A stretch of 64,000 bases of DNA from Notamacropus eugenii. Taxonomy: Eukaryota; Chordata; Mammalia; Diprotodontia; Macropodidae. The DNA is taken from assembly GCF_028372415.1 (NCBI RefSeq), contig NC_092876.1, positions 58,738,385 through 58,802,384 of the forward strand, read 5' to 3'. Under the pieces are notes generated by a model. That model was not told where the DNA came from. It was given only the letters and a program-made list of their open reading frames with translations, and ran no database searches. Below are positions 21,416-31,490 of the stretch, in pieces. Positions within the stretch are counted from its first letter, which is position 1; each line of letters starts with the position of its first letter. Made by a program: the position numbers and the translations under genes.

Positions 21416-21799
21416 GTCAGTTTCTCTGGGCTTAGCTTAATCATGGATTGCATGGTGTCTAAGGTCCTTTCCAGCTCTAACTCCTTTGAGGCTATGATTC
21501 TGAGCCTAGACCAGCTTCCCTGAAGCTGAGAGAGGACTTGGTAGAAGTTGTGAAATTTGTTCCGTTCACCCTGACCCTTAAAACTCAGCTCAGGGACGCC
21601 TGGCTGAATCCCAGCTCAGGAAACAGTGCCTTCCCAGATGTATCCATAACTCCCAGGCCTCAAAGTTGCTTTATGGGTGATACTGGTGCAGAAAATTTTA
21701 CTTGTGGCCTGGGACAAGCTAGGGAAGTCTCTGGGAGGGGATGAGTTCAGTTTCAGGTAGCTAGAGTTCGTAGATGTTGGAATGCTGGGTAATCTAGAC
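21416..21799. other. No gene seen; CR1-type tail scrap
   Basis: 'ggtgtctaaggtcctttccagctctaactcc' near 21450-21485 is a single sense tail unit. The rest is unrecognised. Confidence 0.4.
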
Positions 21800-22035
21800 T
21801 TGGTCATAGGATCATACACCTATAGCCAGAGGGACCTTAGAGGTACTTATTCTAGCCTCTTCATTTTACAGAGGAATAAACTGGGCCTAGGGAAATGAAA
21901 TAACTTGTCCATAGTCATACAGTCAGTAAGTAATAGGAATGCAGGCAGGCAGCAAGGTTCTATTGAGCACTAACTGTGTGCCAAGTATGGTGCTAAGCAC
22001 CAGAGATACAAACACAAAGACTGTCAGTCCCTCCT
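21800..22035 (-). repeat. MIR with CR1-type tail, then L2 3' end
   Basis: 'gccagagggaccttagaggtacttattctag...attttacagaggaataaactggg' (21800-21935), then 'ttgagcactaactgtgtgccaagtatggtgctaagc' (21955-22035). Confidence 0.7.
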
Positions 22036-22139
22036 ACATAACCAAACATAACCAAATAGGGGTTGGGTGAAGGTACCTGTCAAGGGCCATGGTAGCAAAG
22101 GCCATAGAGTCAGAAGCACAGCCAGGAAGGAAATGGAGT

Positions 22140-22265
22140 GTGGTCATCTGGAAAATGAGCTAGAGAATGAAATGGCAAACCACTCCAATATCTTTGCCAA
22201 GAAAACCCCAAATGGGGTCATGAAGAATCAGGCACCACTAGAAGGACTGAACCACAACAACAACT
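22140..22265 (+). mobile_element. Mar1-type CORE-SINE 3' half
   Basis: 'tctggaaaatgagctagagaatgaaatggcaaaccactcc', 'aaaaccccaaatggggtcatgaag...actgaaccacaacaacaac'. Adjoins the CR1/L3 copy. Confidence 0.8.
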
Positions 22266-22269
22266 TACC

Positions 22270-22885
22270 CTATCGAGATCTTTTGGAATGTATGGCAGCT
22301 GTACCTCCTAGTGTATCATCTGCAGATTTGATAAAGCATGCCATTTATGCCCTCCCTTACCCAAGGCACTGATAAAAGTGTTAAACAGCCCAGAGCCAAC
22401 TCAGATCCCAGAGGCACTCCAGTGGGGACCTCATGCCAAGTTAACATCTAACCACTAATAAATACTTCTTCAGTCTGGTCACTCAATTAGTTCCAAATCT
22501 ATCTGATCGTACTATCGTCTAGCCTACATCTCGTCATCTTTTGTCTAAGAATAGTTAAAATCTAGGCAAGCTATATCTATAGCATTGCCCTGACCTACCA
22601 GTTTCATAAACCTGGAAACAAGGTTAAACCAGCACGACTCCTTGATGAAGCCATGTCGGCTCTTGGTGATCACCACTTCCTTTTCTAAATGTTCACTAAC
22701 CATTCCTTTAACAGTATATCCAGAACATTTCCAGGAATCAAAGTCAAGCTCACTAATTTGAGGACTCTTATTATCTTTCTCTCTGAGTATCTTCCCCAGC
22801 TTGTACTTGAATTCACAGGTTCAGTCCTCACAGGGCAGTTGTCATTCTCATGCTCTAGGATACCTGTGGGTCTGCACTCTTGGAT
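22270..22885 (-). mobile_element. CR1/L3 LINE, ORF2 C-terminal part
   Basis: 'tgataaaagtgttaaacagcccagagcc...gatcccagaggcactccagtggggac', '...ttgatgaagccatgtcggctcttggtgatcacc' and '...ctaaatgttcactaaccattcc' match the CR1/L3 RT region in antisense order. CR1/L3 ORF2 encodes an endonuclease and a reverse transcriptase used for target-primed retrotransposition. This copy is fragmentary and decayed. It pairs with 23390-23890 as one older insertion, split by about 500 bp of sequence I do not recognise. Confidence 0.75.
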
Positions 22886-23389
22886 CTAGAGCTAATAAGA
22901 CTCCTCAAGTTTGCTTCTGGTTAATAGTCATCCAGTAGACATGATTAAGCTATAGCAAAGTCATTTACTAAGATGATGTAGTAAGAACAGCATTCATAAA
23001 ACATTTCCCCTGTGAATCTGTGGCACACTCTCACAAATTGGATTGGGCAAGAAGAATGCAATGATAATGAGGTGCACATGTAAGAAATATATGTGACCAA
23101 GCCAACTCGTACCTCCAGTTCTATAGGGTTTCCATATTCTTTCCTCATAAGATTTCTCCTCATGGCTCAATTCTCAGTTGCCAGGGCTAGTTCTCTCTTG
23201 AATTCACAACTGACTCACTTCTCTGCTGCCAGGAGTCACACTCCTTGAAGCTACTATCTCTCTTCAAGAGATTGCCTCATTGTGGTGGAAAGACAGGGTG
23301 TGAATCTGCTTCCTCCTGCATACATTCAAATTGTTTCTCAAGTATTCTCAAATTAACTCTTCGACTGCTGAATGAGGGGTGAAATATTG
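22886..23389. other. Unrecognised sequence between two CR1/L3 segments
   Basis: About 500 bp between the two ordered CR1/L3 pieces. It may be an insertion or diverged CR1 sequence. No terminal repeats are clear. Confidence 0.35.
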
Positions 23390-23890
23390 GGACATCTGCT
23401 CTTCCCCTATCATGTAGAATCTCCCCTGCCCTCCACAATTTCAAAAATCACTGAAAATGGATCATCAACCACATCTTCTGCTTCTTTCCATACAGGAGGT
23501 TTATCTGGGTAAGGAAACACAAATTCATTAAGAGCAATTACATGGTCTCTTACTAGGTCATTCTCCTTGACAAAAAAAAAACAAAACAACTGAGCAGATA
23601 ACGGGACATCCTTATCCCATCCACACCTGTGCCATGGTCCGCCTAAAATTTTAAAAGCCCTTTTGGTGGTTCTTGCTTTCCTCACCAGCCTCAGCTCATT
23701 CTAAGCACCCCTGCCACTATTCTTACAGGTCTGTACTGCTCATTGGTGGTCATCCTTGCTACCTTCCCTTGCTTCCATCTTCTGTCCATATCTTTTTTAT
23801 AACCAAAATTGGTTGACAGATTCTCTGCATGTCCCAGCAGGCCTCTTCTGACAACTACTATTTTTTTCCTTCTCATTAGCATTTTTTCCC
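23390..23890 (-). mobile_element. CR1/L3 LINE, upstream ORF2 part
   Basis: Minus-strand translation gives 'KKDMDRRWKQGKVAR' (about 23800-23760), then 'RAFKILGG', 'VKENDLVRDHVIALNEFVF' and 'DVVDDPFSVIFE'. These line up in order with the CR1/L3 ORF2 stretch between endonuclease and RT (compare 'NEEGDLVT...' and 'ADVIAEPLSIIFE' in CR1). Frames shift between the pieces, so it is a relic. Confidence 0.75.
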
Positions 23891-24235
23891 CTTCAACAGG
23901 TCAGCAGACCCAGTGCATGAGCAAGAGAAGAGGGTTTTGAAATGGTTTACAGAAGTTCCCCACCTGTGAGAGCTAGAGTTATTGTAAAGTGGGGGGGTGT
24001 CCTTTAAATCCATATGTGCATCAGGCTTTATTATTTTTATCTTCCTTTAATGCCAACAAAAAATGCAGCAAGTCAGTATAATAATCTGCCTTCTATAGAC
24101 TGAATAAATTATTTGCCTTATAGACAGTATGATTTTCCCAATGTTTGCAGATGTCATTGTGTGAAATAAAATATAAACTCATTTAAAAATGAAAAAAAAG
24201 AATTTTTTCTCTTTGCATCTTCAAATTTGGATGTA
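23891..24235. other. No gene seen
   Basis: Unrecognised, with an A/T-rich end ('aaataaaatataaactcatttaaaaatgaaaaaaaag', about 24165-24202) that could be the tail of an L1-type fragment. Confidence 0.35.
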
Positions 24236-24354
24236 AACCCCAGTTCTGTCATCGACTTGTTTATAATCTTAGGAAAGTGAGTTTCTTTCTTTTGATTCAG
24301 AGTCCTACTATAAAATTAATGGGATGGAAAAGATGATTTTTAAAGTCCCTTAAA
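24236..24354 (+). repeat. Diverged MIR leading into array 5
   Basis: 'cccagttctgtcatcgacttg...tcttaggaaagtgagtttc...gggatggaaaagatgatttttaaagtccc' keeps MIR order and runs into the array. Confidence 0.5.
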
Positions 24355-24665
24355 GATGGAACATTCTGTCTTCTAAGGTCCTTCCCAGCTCTGACATTAT
24401 ATGTTCTACAGTCCCTTTCAACTCTAACCTTCTATGTTTTATGAGTTCCTCCCAGTTCTGACATTCTTTGTTCTAAGACCTCACTCACTTCTGACATTCT
24501 CTGTTCTAAAAGCCCCTCCAAGCTCTGAGATTCTGGGTTCTAAGGGCCCTCCCAGCTCTGATATTCTAAGTTCCCTTCCAGCTCTAACATACTGTGTTCT
24601 AAGAGCCCTCCCAGTTCTGACATTCTGTCTTCTAAGGGCCTCACTGGCTCTGAGATTCCATAGTT
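24355..24665 (+). repeat. 33-bp-type minisatellite, array 5
   Basis: About 9-10 units of the 'ccctcccagctctgacattctgtgttctaagg' type, diverged from one another. Confidence 0.9.
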
Positions 24666-24879
24666 CTAGTTTTCTCAGTATTCCTCAGTTGAAAAAATTT
24701 CTGACCCCATAACAGTGGATGAGACACACCATGATGGTATTTGATGCAGTAACTGCCCCCCCATTCTAAAAACAACCCAGAGTTTCTTATGAGGGACTTT
24801 AGCACAAAGGAAGCAGAGCATATTATTATGATGTCCCAGAAATCTTGAATGTAGAGCTGGCACATACCTCCGAGCTCAT

Positions 24880-24960
24880 ACCAGGGAAGGTGGGTGGCAC
24901 AGGTAGGGATTTGAACCCAGGTATTTGAATGTCCTCCTATACATTTTCCTCAATACTAAA
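24880..24960 (-). repeat. MIR fragment
   Basis: 'aggtagggatttgaacccaggtatttgaatgtcc'. Confidence 0.55.
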
Positions 24961-24968
24961 CCATAAGC

Positions 24969-25082
24969 CAGGGATGGGGAATCTGCTCCAAGCCAACGTG
25001 GTCTGCTAGGTCCTCAAGTGTGTCATACTTGAGGACCTAGTAGATCACATGTGTCCTCAAGGCTGAGGGTTCCCCACCCCTG
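24969..25082. mobile_element. hAT-type MITE with 8-bp TSD
   Basis: The element runs from 'cagggatggggaatctgc' to 'gggttccccacccctg' with imperfect terminal inverted repeats. The 8-bp direct repeat ccataagc flanks it exactly at 24961-24968 and 25083-25090, as expected of hAT transposition. The inside is itself palindromic ('gtcctcaagtgtgtcatacttgaggac'). It has no coding capacity, so it depended on a transposase in trans. Confidence 0.9.
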
Positions 25083-25090
25083 CCATAAGC

Positions 25091-25199
25091 TCTATGAGAA
25101 GAGTCTGTGTCTAATCTAAACTGTATACCCTCTGACCCTGAGCACCGTGTTTTGCACACAATAGAAACTCAACAGAGGCGGAGTGAATCGAATTGAACG
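25091..25199 (+). repeat. L2-type 3' end
   Basis: 'ctgaccctgagcaccgtgttttgcacacaatagaaactcaac'. Confidence 0.5.
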
Positions 25200-25684
25200 G
25201 AGGAAATGAAATGTTCTAAATTGCAGCCTTCGGAATTGGTTTCACTCCCCTGGCAAACAACCACACACTTACCAAAGAGGGCAGTATGGTGCAATGTCTG
25301 GGAAGCGCTTTGTAAACCATCTAGCTTCAGACGTGTGAAGGGCTGTTATTACGGGACAACCACCTCAGCTCTGAAATGTTATTATTATGAAATGATGACC
25401 TTTGCCCAAACGGAAGCCCCATCTGAGCCGCGCAGGTTGGCAGCTGAGCCCATTAGTCTTCCCCTAAGGAAACCGTGAGGCCAGAGTGAGTTAAAAGGAT
25501 GGCAGAAGCCTTCATTAGCTGGAGAGCCAGGATGCTGTAATGTTTAACCCAGACATTGTTCTCAAAGAAGTTGCTAATTGTCCTGGTAGAACCCCAGGCC
25601 ACATACCTATGGAATGAGCCCTGCCCTGCTCCCAAAACATTCCTGCCCCCACAGTTCAGCAGCCCCTGGCTCTTCCCACCTAGG
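25200..25684. other. Non-repetitive block, possible conserved non-coding sequence
   Basis: No repeat family recognised. Contains 'tgttattacgggacaacc' and 'gttattattatgaaatgatgacc'. No ORF with a domain. Confidence 0.3.
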
Positions 25685-25810
25685 CGATAAAGTCCAGCCC
25701 TGTATGTTCCTTGGGAGCACGGATTGGTTCATTCTTTGTCTTTGTAACCACAGCTCTTAACAGAGTCTGGCACATGGTAGGAGCTTAATAAATACTTGTT
25801 GATTGAAAGG
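25685..25810 (+). repeat. L2 3' end
   Basis: 'gttccttgggagcacggattggttc...gtctggcacatggtaggagcttaataaatacttgttgattga'. Confidence 0.75.
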
Positions 25811-25973
25811 AGCCAGTATAAACCCCAAACAAGACCAACCCTCCATGGGCACAGTGCTCTGCTGGAACAGCTGTCATGGAAAAAAAAGGCCTGGGCAGGT
25901 AGTGACCTCTCCTTAACTGACACCATCTATTACTGACATTAGCTATCTGCTGCCTTGGGACTGCCTTCCAAGC

Positions 25974-26180
25974 CAGGGGTTCTTAGCTTTTTGTGTGTGT
26001 GTCATGGACCCCTATGGAGGCAGCCTGGTGAAACCTACAAACCTATTCTCAGAATAATGTTTTTAAACTCATGAAATAAATAAGATTACCAAGAAAACCT
26101 ACCACATTGAAACAAAGATGTATTTTTTTCCCATCCAAGTTCACAGATCCCCTGTGAATCTATCCAAAGACCTCCTTATG
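25974..26180 (+). repeat. hAT-like interspersed repeat
   Basis: 'caggggttcttagctttttgtg...catggacccctatgg...cctggtgaaacctac', '...ttcacagatcccctgtgaatc'. Same family as 11213-11348. Confidence 0.6.
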
Positions 26181-26300
26181 GGCCAATCAGATCATCTAGT
26201 CCATTTTACAGATGAGAGAACTAAGGTTTAGAGAGGAAAATCAATTATCCTTGAAATACTTGCTTCATAGGTTTGCTGTGATAAGTGTGTAAGATCTTAG
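26181..26300 (-). repeat. MIR fragment
   Basis: 'gatcatctagtccattttacagatgagagaactaaggtttagagagg'. Confidence 0.65.
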
Positions 26301-26619
26301 TGGGTCATAGATATGCTATGGAAAATTAGATTCAGGGAAAGGATGAGTGGAACTGAGGAAGGATTGAGGGAAGCTGGCATATTTACTCCCATCTGTGATG
26401 ATACAGAGGAGAAGGGAGAGAGAATTCCAGAAAATTACTGAATTTCATTTGGACGAGACATCACCTGGTCCAAATGGTACCTGGACAAAATTCTTCTCTA
26501 CAATCCACCTCCAAGGACTCAACTAGTTCCCACATGAATATCTTCAGTGAGCAGGATCCCCTTTCACCTCTCATTCCAATTTGCCACAATTCTTAAATTA
26601 TTGAAATTAGGAAGCTTTG
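26301..26619. other. No recognised gene or repeat
   Basis: Nothing recognised with confidence. Confidence 0.3.
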
Positions 26620-26795
26620 AGAAAGGTTGTAAAGTGCTGGACTTGGCATAAAGCAGAGCTGGGTTTGAATCCTAACTTTGATATTACTATCCTGGTCAAG
26701 TCACTTCCCTAGCCCTCAGTTTCCTCACCTATAAAGTGAGGGGATTTAGATTAGATAGCCTCCCAAAGTCTCTTTCAATTTTAGAGCTGGACTCT
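26620..26795 (+). repeat. MIR-type SINE with single CR1-type tail
   Basis: 'tggacttggcataaagcagagctgggtttgaatcc', 'ctcagtttcctcacctataaagtgagg', 'ttagatagcctcccaaagtctctttcaattttagagc'. Confidence 0.8.
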
Positions 26796-27149
26796 AGGGC
26801 CCAAATTGTCATACTAACTAAGGGCTCAGGAAAAGCTTCCTATCCCACTAAAAAAACCAACCCTGGAGGATGGTGTTAGTGAAATCTTTATGGTCCCATG
26901 GGCATGAGAGGAGGCCCTATCCTTGCCCCATGTGGCAAACCATCTAGCTCAGAAATCCTAGATCACAGTAGCAGCACATCTCTCCTACCCTACTCTTTCT
27001 AAAAGGTTGGGCGACCTGTTGTCTTTCTAACCTATGGCCAGTGAAAAGGGAGAATGTTTCTGACCCCAACTCTTATCCCTAGGTAACCTCTCTTCCTCTT
27101 CCCTACCCAAAAGACATTTTTCATTTAAATCCAGAGTGAGAGTCATGGC
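26796..27149. other. No recognised gene or repeat
   Basis: Nothing recognised. Confidence 0.3.
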
Positions 27150-27365
27150 AGTTTAGAGTTGGGAGGACTCTTCAAATGGCACAATTGGAAAGGGTCTCAG
27201 AACATAGGCTGTCAGAGCTGGGGGACCCTGGAGATTAATACACCATCTTCTCATTTTGTAGATGGAGAAAATGAGACCTTTGAAGGGAAAGTAATTTGTC
27301 CAAAGTCATCCTGGGGCCAGGACTTGAACCTAGTGCCCTTTCCAGGACTTCAGACTGCCTTGAGC
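27150..27365 (-). repeat. MIR with a two-to-three-unit tail expansion
   Basis: 27150-27230 holds 'ttagagttgggaggactcttcaaatgg' and 'ctcagaacataggctgtcagagctggggg', the start of a minisatellite. 27245-27365 is the antisense MIR core. A minimal array directly on a SINE tail. Confidence 0.65.
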
Positions 27366-27889
27366 TGAGTAGGTCATCGCTAATTTTCTGCCGGGGAGCT
27401 CCAAGGACTCCATCCCCAGAAAATCCCCCAAGTCAGCAGAAGCCTTCACTACCCAAGCCCTTCCTGTTAGGGCGGCTCTTTCTCAACTTCACACTTGTTT
27501 CAGGAGCAGAGGTATCTCTAGGTGGAGAAATGTGGCCCGCCCTGGCTCCATGGCTGACAGCCCCAGGCCAGTCGGGTGCTCTCATTAGCATCATCACATG
27601 GGAGGCCACATCCACCAGCTCCTTTGTGGGAGCTCTCAGGAGCTGGGGTTATGTTAGGGCAATGGACAGGACAGTCACCGAAGTCTTGGCAGTGCAAAGG
27701 CTGGGATGGAGAGGAGCTGAGCTAGGGCAGAATGGAACTGGACCAAACAGTTTCTATCTTCCTCTATTATCTCTCCTCTGCTTGTGGGTGAGGGAGACCT
27801 GAGGGGTCCCCTCCAGGAGGAATCACAAGCTCGGAGGGTAGCACAGGGAAATGATACCCTCTAAGCAAGCTGGAAGGATTCAAGATAGA
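27366..27889. other. No gene supported
   Basis: A 168-codon ORF spans 27296-27802 but begins inside the MIR, has no recognisable domain or repeat of residues, and shows no splice context, so I treat it as chance. Confidence 0.4.
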
Positions 27890-28135
27890 GTAGAAAGAGT
27901 ACAGGGCATGGAGTCTGGAAATCTGGGTTCCAGTGGAGAGGCCCTGAGAGAAATCATGTAACTCCTAAAAATCTCAGATTTTTTTAAACTGTAAAATGAG
28001 GACAACGAGATCATAGAGTAAGAGCCAGAAGGGACTTTAGAGGTGATCTAGTCACAGTATTACAGAGCTAGAAGGGACCTCTAACGTTATTGAGCACATT
28101 TTACATATGAGGAAACTGAGACCCAGAAAGAAAAG
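27890..28135. repeat. MIR (+) followed by CR1-type tails and MIR core (-)
   Basis: 27890-28005: 'gagtctggaaatctgggttccag...cagatttttttaaactgtaaaatgagg'. 28010-28135: 'agccagaagggactttagaggtgatctag...agagctagaagggacctc...tacatatgaggaaactgagacccag' antisense. Confidence 0.7.
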
Positions 28136-28339
28136 AGATATCTTTGAACTCTCTGACTCAAAGGGTTGTTGTAATTGGTGTTTTGTAAACTTTAACAGGT
28201 TATTGAAATTTGTCATTTCTTGGGATATCTGTTATTCTGTCTATCCCAAATCCTACCCCCTCCCCCAAAAGTGTAGGTTCCCTCTCTGTACTTCCAGAGA
28301 GTCCTCACCTGGTGCAGAAAAAATAATTAAAATTAACTT

Positions 28340-28465
28340 GTATTATATTAATTATTTATCTGTGTCCATGTTGAATTCCTCCAGTAGAGGGATTGTTTCT
28401 TTTATATCTTTCTATCCTTAGTGCCTGGCACATAGTAGCTCCTTAACAAATGCTTGATAAATTGA
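28340..28465 (+). repeat. L2 3' end
   Basis: 'tccagtagagggattgtttc...tccttagtgcctggcacatagtagctccttaacaaatgcttg'. Confidence 0.7.
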
Positions 28466-28654
28466 ACGGAAGACCACAGAGAATGAGCAGAGCCAGCTCA
28501 GGAACGAAGACCACTCAGCTCCCTTTCAGCTAACTGAGTTTCCCTAGAGAGACCACCAGAGTCCATCAGGAAGGCCACCAACGATCTTGGGAAGGGGATC
28601 CCTCTACACCAAATGCCTTCTGTTGGTTGATGAAGAGGCTCAAATGGGAGAGGG

Positions 28655-28837
28655 GATTCAATGGAAAGAACACTGGAGAACGCAGCAGTGGCTGAACTGA
28701 ATAACCCTGCCCCTACGACTTTCCTACCAGGCAAGTCTTGGGCAAGGTCCCTTCTTTGGGACTCAGTTTATTCATTTGTAAATACCAAGTTGGATCGGAG
28801 GAGTTACTTTCCAATCTTCTTATTCTGCATTCTATGG
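28655..28837 (+). repeat. MIR-type SINE leading into array 6
   Basis: 'ggaaagaacactggagaacgc', '...ggcaaggtcccttctttgggactcagtttattcatttgtaaatacc...ggatcggagg' and then a first tail unit ('cattctatggtcattcttagc'). Confidence 0.65.
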
Positions 28838-29500
28838 TCATTCTTAGCTCTGACATTCTCTGTTCTAAGGTCTTTTCCAGCTCTGACGTTCTATGTTCTA
28901 ATGTTTCCTTCCAGCTCTGACATTCTATGTTGTAACGTCTCTTCCAGCTCTCACATTCTATGTTCTAAGGTCTCTTCCAACTCTGACATTCTCTGTTCTA
29001 AGGTCTTTTCCAGCTCTGACATTCTATGTTCTAATGTTTCCTTCCAGCTCTGACATTCTATGTTCTAAGGTCTCTTCCAGCTCTGACATTCTGTGTTCTA
29101 AGGTCTCTTCCAACTCTGACATTCTCTGTTCTAAGGTCTTTTCCAGCTCTGACATTCTATGTTCTAATGTTTCCTTCCAGCTCTGACATTCTATGTTCTA
29201 AGGTCTCTTCCAGCTCTGACATTCTGTGTTCTAAGGTCTCTTCCAACTCTGACATTCTCTGTTCTAAGGTCTTTTCCAGCTCTGACATTCTCTGTTCTAA
29301 TGTTTCCTTCCAGCTCTGATATTTTGTGTTCTAATTCTCCTCTCAGTTCCAACATTTCAGCATTCCATGCTCTAAATTTCTTTCTAGCTCTTAGAATATT
29401 CTCTGTTCTAAGTTCACTTCTAGTTCTGACATTCTCTGTTCTAAGGGCCCTCTCATCTCTGACATTATAGGTTCTAAGAGTCTTCCTGGCAGTGACCCCA
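28838..29500 (+). repeat. 33-bp minisatellite with 133-bp higher-order repeat, array 6
   Basis: About 20 units. From 28848 unit starts fall at 28848, 28881, 28915, 28948, 28981, 29014, 29048, 29081, 29114, 29147, 29181, 29214, 29247, 29280, so spacing is 33, 34, 33, 33 and repeats. The four unit types (ending '...tcttttccag', '...atgtttccttccag', '...tctcttccag', '...tctcttccaa') recur in that order. Blocks 28981-29113 and 29114-29246 are identical over 133 bp. Block 28848-28980 differs at several sites. Units after about 29314 decay. Confidence 0.95.
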
Positions 29501-30169
29501 TAATTCTATGACATCTCATACAGACCCAGTGCTGGTCTAATCTCCCTCCTTTCCTCTTCCACCCCAGAGTCCAGGGTCCCTCTACAAGACCAGACAAGGG
29601 CAATCATACCCTTCTCCCTACCATGTCGATACTCTGGAAGCAGATACACTATGGGCTGCCCTGTACCAGAGTGTCTCCTAGAACTCAGGACTGGACTGGG
29701 ACCCTCACCACTTTACTTCAGAGGAAAGAGATGGAGGCACCCAGCAGCAGGAAACTCACTCCTGTCCAAAGTCGCCCCCAGACCTAAAGGTCTACAACTT
29801 TAGGACTTGCCTTGGGCAACCAAACCTGGGATCTTAACCTTTTCCATCAGGGAAACACTTAGAATGGGGACCTCCTGTCTGGAACTCTTCAGGTCTTCTG
29901 CCAGGAGACCAGGTTCTGGCAAGTGTCCTGGGCCTTGGGCCATGGGTTCACTTCTATTTTGACACAGGGTCCTTCAGCTGTACATGCTTTCTGGAAAGCT
30001 CACCTTGGGAAAGGATGAAGACAGTGAAGTAGGGAGAAGGGAGTTAAGGAATGCCCTTCTGACCCTGGAAAAAAAGCTTAGGAAAAAGATGTGTCAGAGG
30101 CTTATGTAACCCTCCTCACCTGGGCTTCTACCTTTCCAGTCTCTGGAGGAAGTGACTCTAAGTCAGCGG
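29501..30169. other. No recognised gene or repeat
   Basis: Mixed composition. No repeat family or exon recognised. Confidence 0.35.
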
Positions 30170-30310
30170 TTTGGTATGGCAGAAGCCAGGGGACTTGAGT
30201 CCACATTCCTGGTTTGGCAGCCTACTACCTGGGAGATACCGAGCAAGTCATTTCCTCCTCTCTGGGGTTATTGAACTAGATGAGGCCCCTTCTGTCTCTA
30301 AGGCCTCTGA
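30170..30310 (+). repeat. Diverged MIR
   Basis: 'ctgggagataccgagcaagtcatttcc...ctagatgaggcccctt' keeps MIR and tail order. Confidence 0.5.
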
Positions 30311-30338
30311 CAAGGCCAGGGCAAATCAGTGTGGATGG

Positions 30339-30377
<39 letters not shown>
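30339..30377. repeat. (CA)n microsatellite
   Basis: About 19 uninterrupted CA dinucleotides, likely length-variable. Confidence 0.97.
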
Positions 30378-30380
<3 letters not shown>

Positions 30381-30900
30381 TTCCCAGGGAGAAGGACAAA
30401 CAGGCTAAGCACGTTGGTTCTGCCCCATGGAGAGGGACCTGGGATGCACCAGACACATGGGTGCTGTTCCCAATTGCCACCACCTTCTTCATAATGCTGT
30501 GTCTTTGCTGGGAGTGCTCTGAACCACACCAAGGGAAGCAGGGGAGGATGGGGAGGGATAAAATCAGCAAGAATCAGCACGAGTGAGTTGGGACTCGAGG
30601 ATATGCTATGAGACAGGAGAGCATCCTGATGAGCCTCTGCCAGGGAGAAAAAGCAAAAAGTTTACAAGGCTGAGCAATAGGGCAACAGAGCACATTGAGA
30701 TGTCACACAGGAGACAGCTAGAGCTGTCACTGGGACAGTCTGTTCTCAAAGCTGGGAAAGCATAGCTGGAGGCTGGAGGAGGGAGAGGAGGGATGCAAGG
30801 GGAAGGGTGATGCTCAGCTGGGGGGTGTGAGAGAGAGCTGGGGGGGGGGGATCCTTGTCATCTGACACCTTCCACCAGCAAAGTTATAAGGAAGCATATA
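30378..30900. other. No recognised gene or repeat
   Basis: Purine-rich towards 30770-30850 including a G9 run near 30841. No gene evidence. Confidence 0.35.
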
Positions 30901-31040
30901 GTAAAAGAGGGGCTGGATTTGGAATCTGGGTTCAAATCCTGACTGCTACTTACCACCTGTGTGACCTTAGGCAAATCACTTAACTCTTCTAGGCCTTGTT
31001 TTCCTCATCTGTAAAAATGAAAAGGTGAGAGACCAAACTT
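30901..31040 (+). repeat. MIR SINE
   Basis: 'tggatttggaatctgggttcaaatcctgactgctacttaccacctgtgtgaccttaggcaaatc'. Confidence 0.8.
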
Positions 31041-31274
31041 GTGCCCAAAGCAGAGACTTGAGAAAGTACCTTCCTGCCTTCTTTGCAGAGGCAGGGGACT
31101 ATGAGTGTGGAAAACTGATGTTGTGCGTAGAATGGATAGCTGTCTTCCAGTTCAAAATTGATATTTCTATAAGGGATTGAAAATCTTTACACTTGAGGCA
31201 AATTCTTTGGAGATGGGGTGGGAAGGAGGAGAGGGGGTAGTGTTGGTACAGAGAATAGGCCAAGGGTTAAGGGG

Positions 31275-31279
31275 GGTTG

Positions 31280-31317
<38 letters not shown>

Positions 31318-31490
31318 AGCAGACAGAGACAGAGACAGACAGGCAGAGACAGAGAGAGAAAAGAGAAGAGGACAGGAGAGGACAGGAGAAGGGAGGGGAG
31401 GAGAGGAGAAGAGAGGAGAGGAGAGAAGAGAGAAAGAGACAGAGAAAGAGAAGGAGGCAGAGAGAAGAGAGAGACATAGAGAAAGAGATT
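31275..31490. repeat. Polypurine (CAGA)n/(GA)n/(GGAGA)n tract
   Basis: A (CAGA) run at 31290-31316 grades into 'gaggacaggagaggacaggag' and GA-rich sequence. Low C/T on the top strand throughout. Confidence 0.95.

Noticed and set aside
27296-27802. 168-codon plus-strand ORF
   Set aside because: Starts inside a MIR, has no recognisable domain or splice context, and the composition is ordinary for non-coding DNA.
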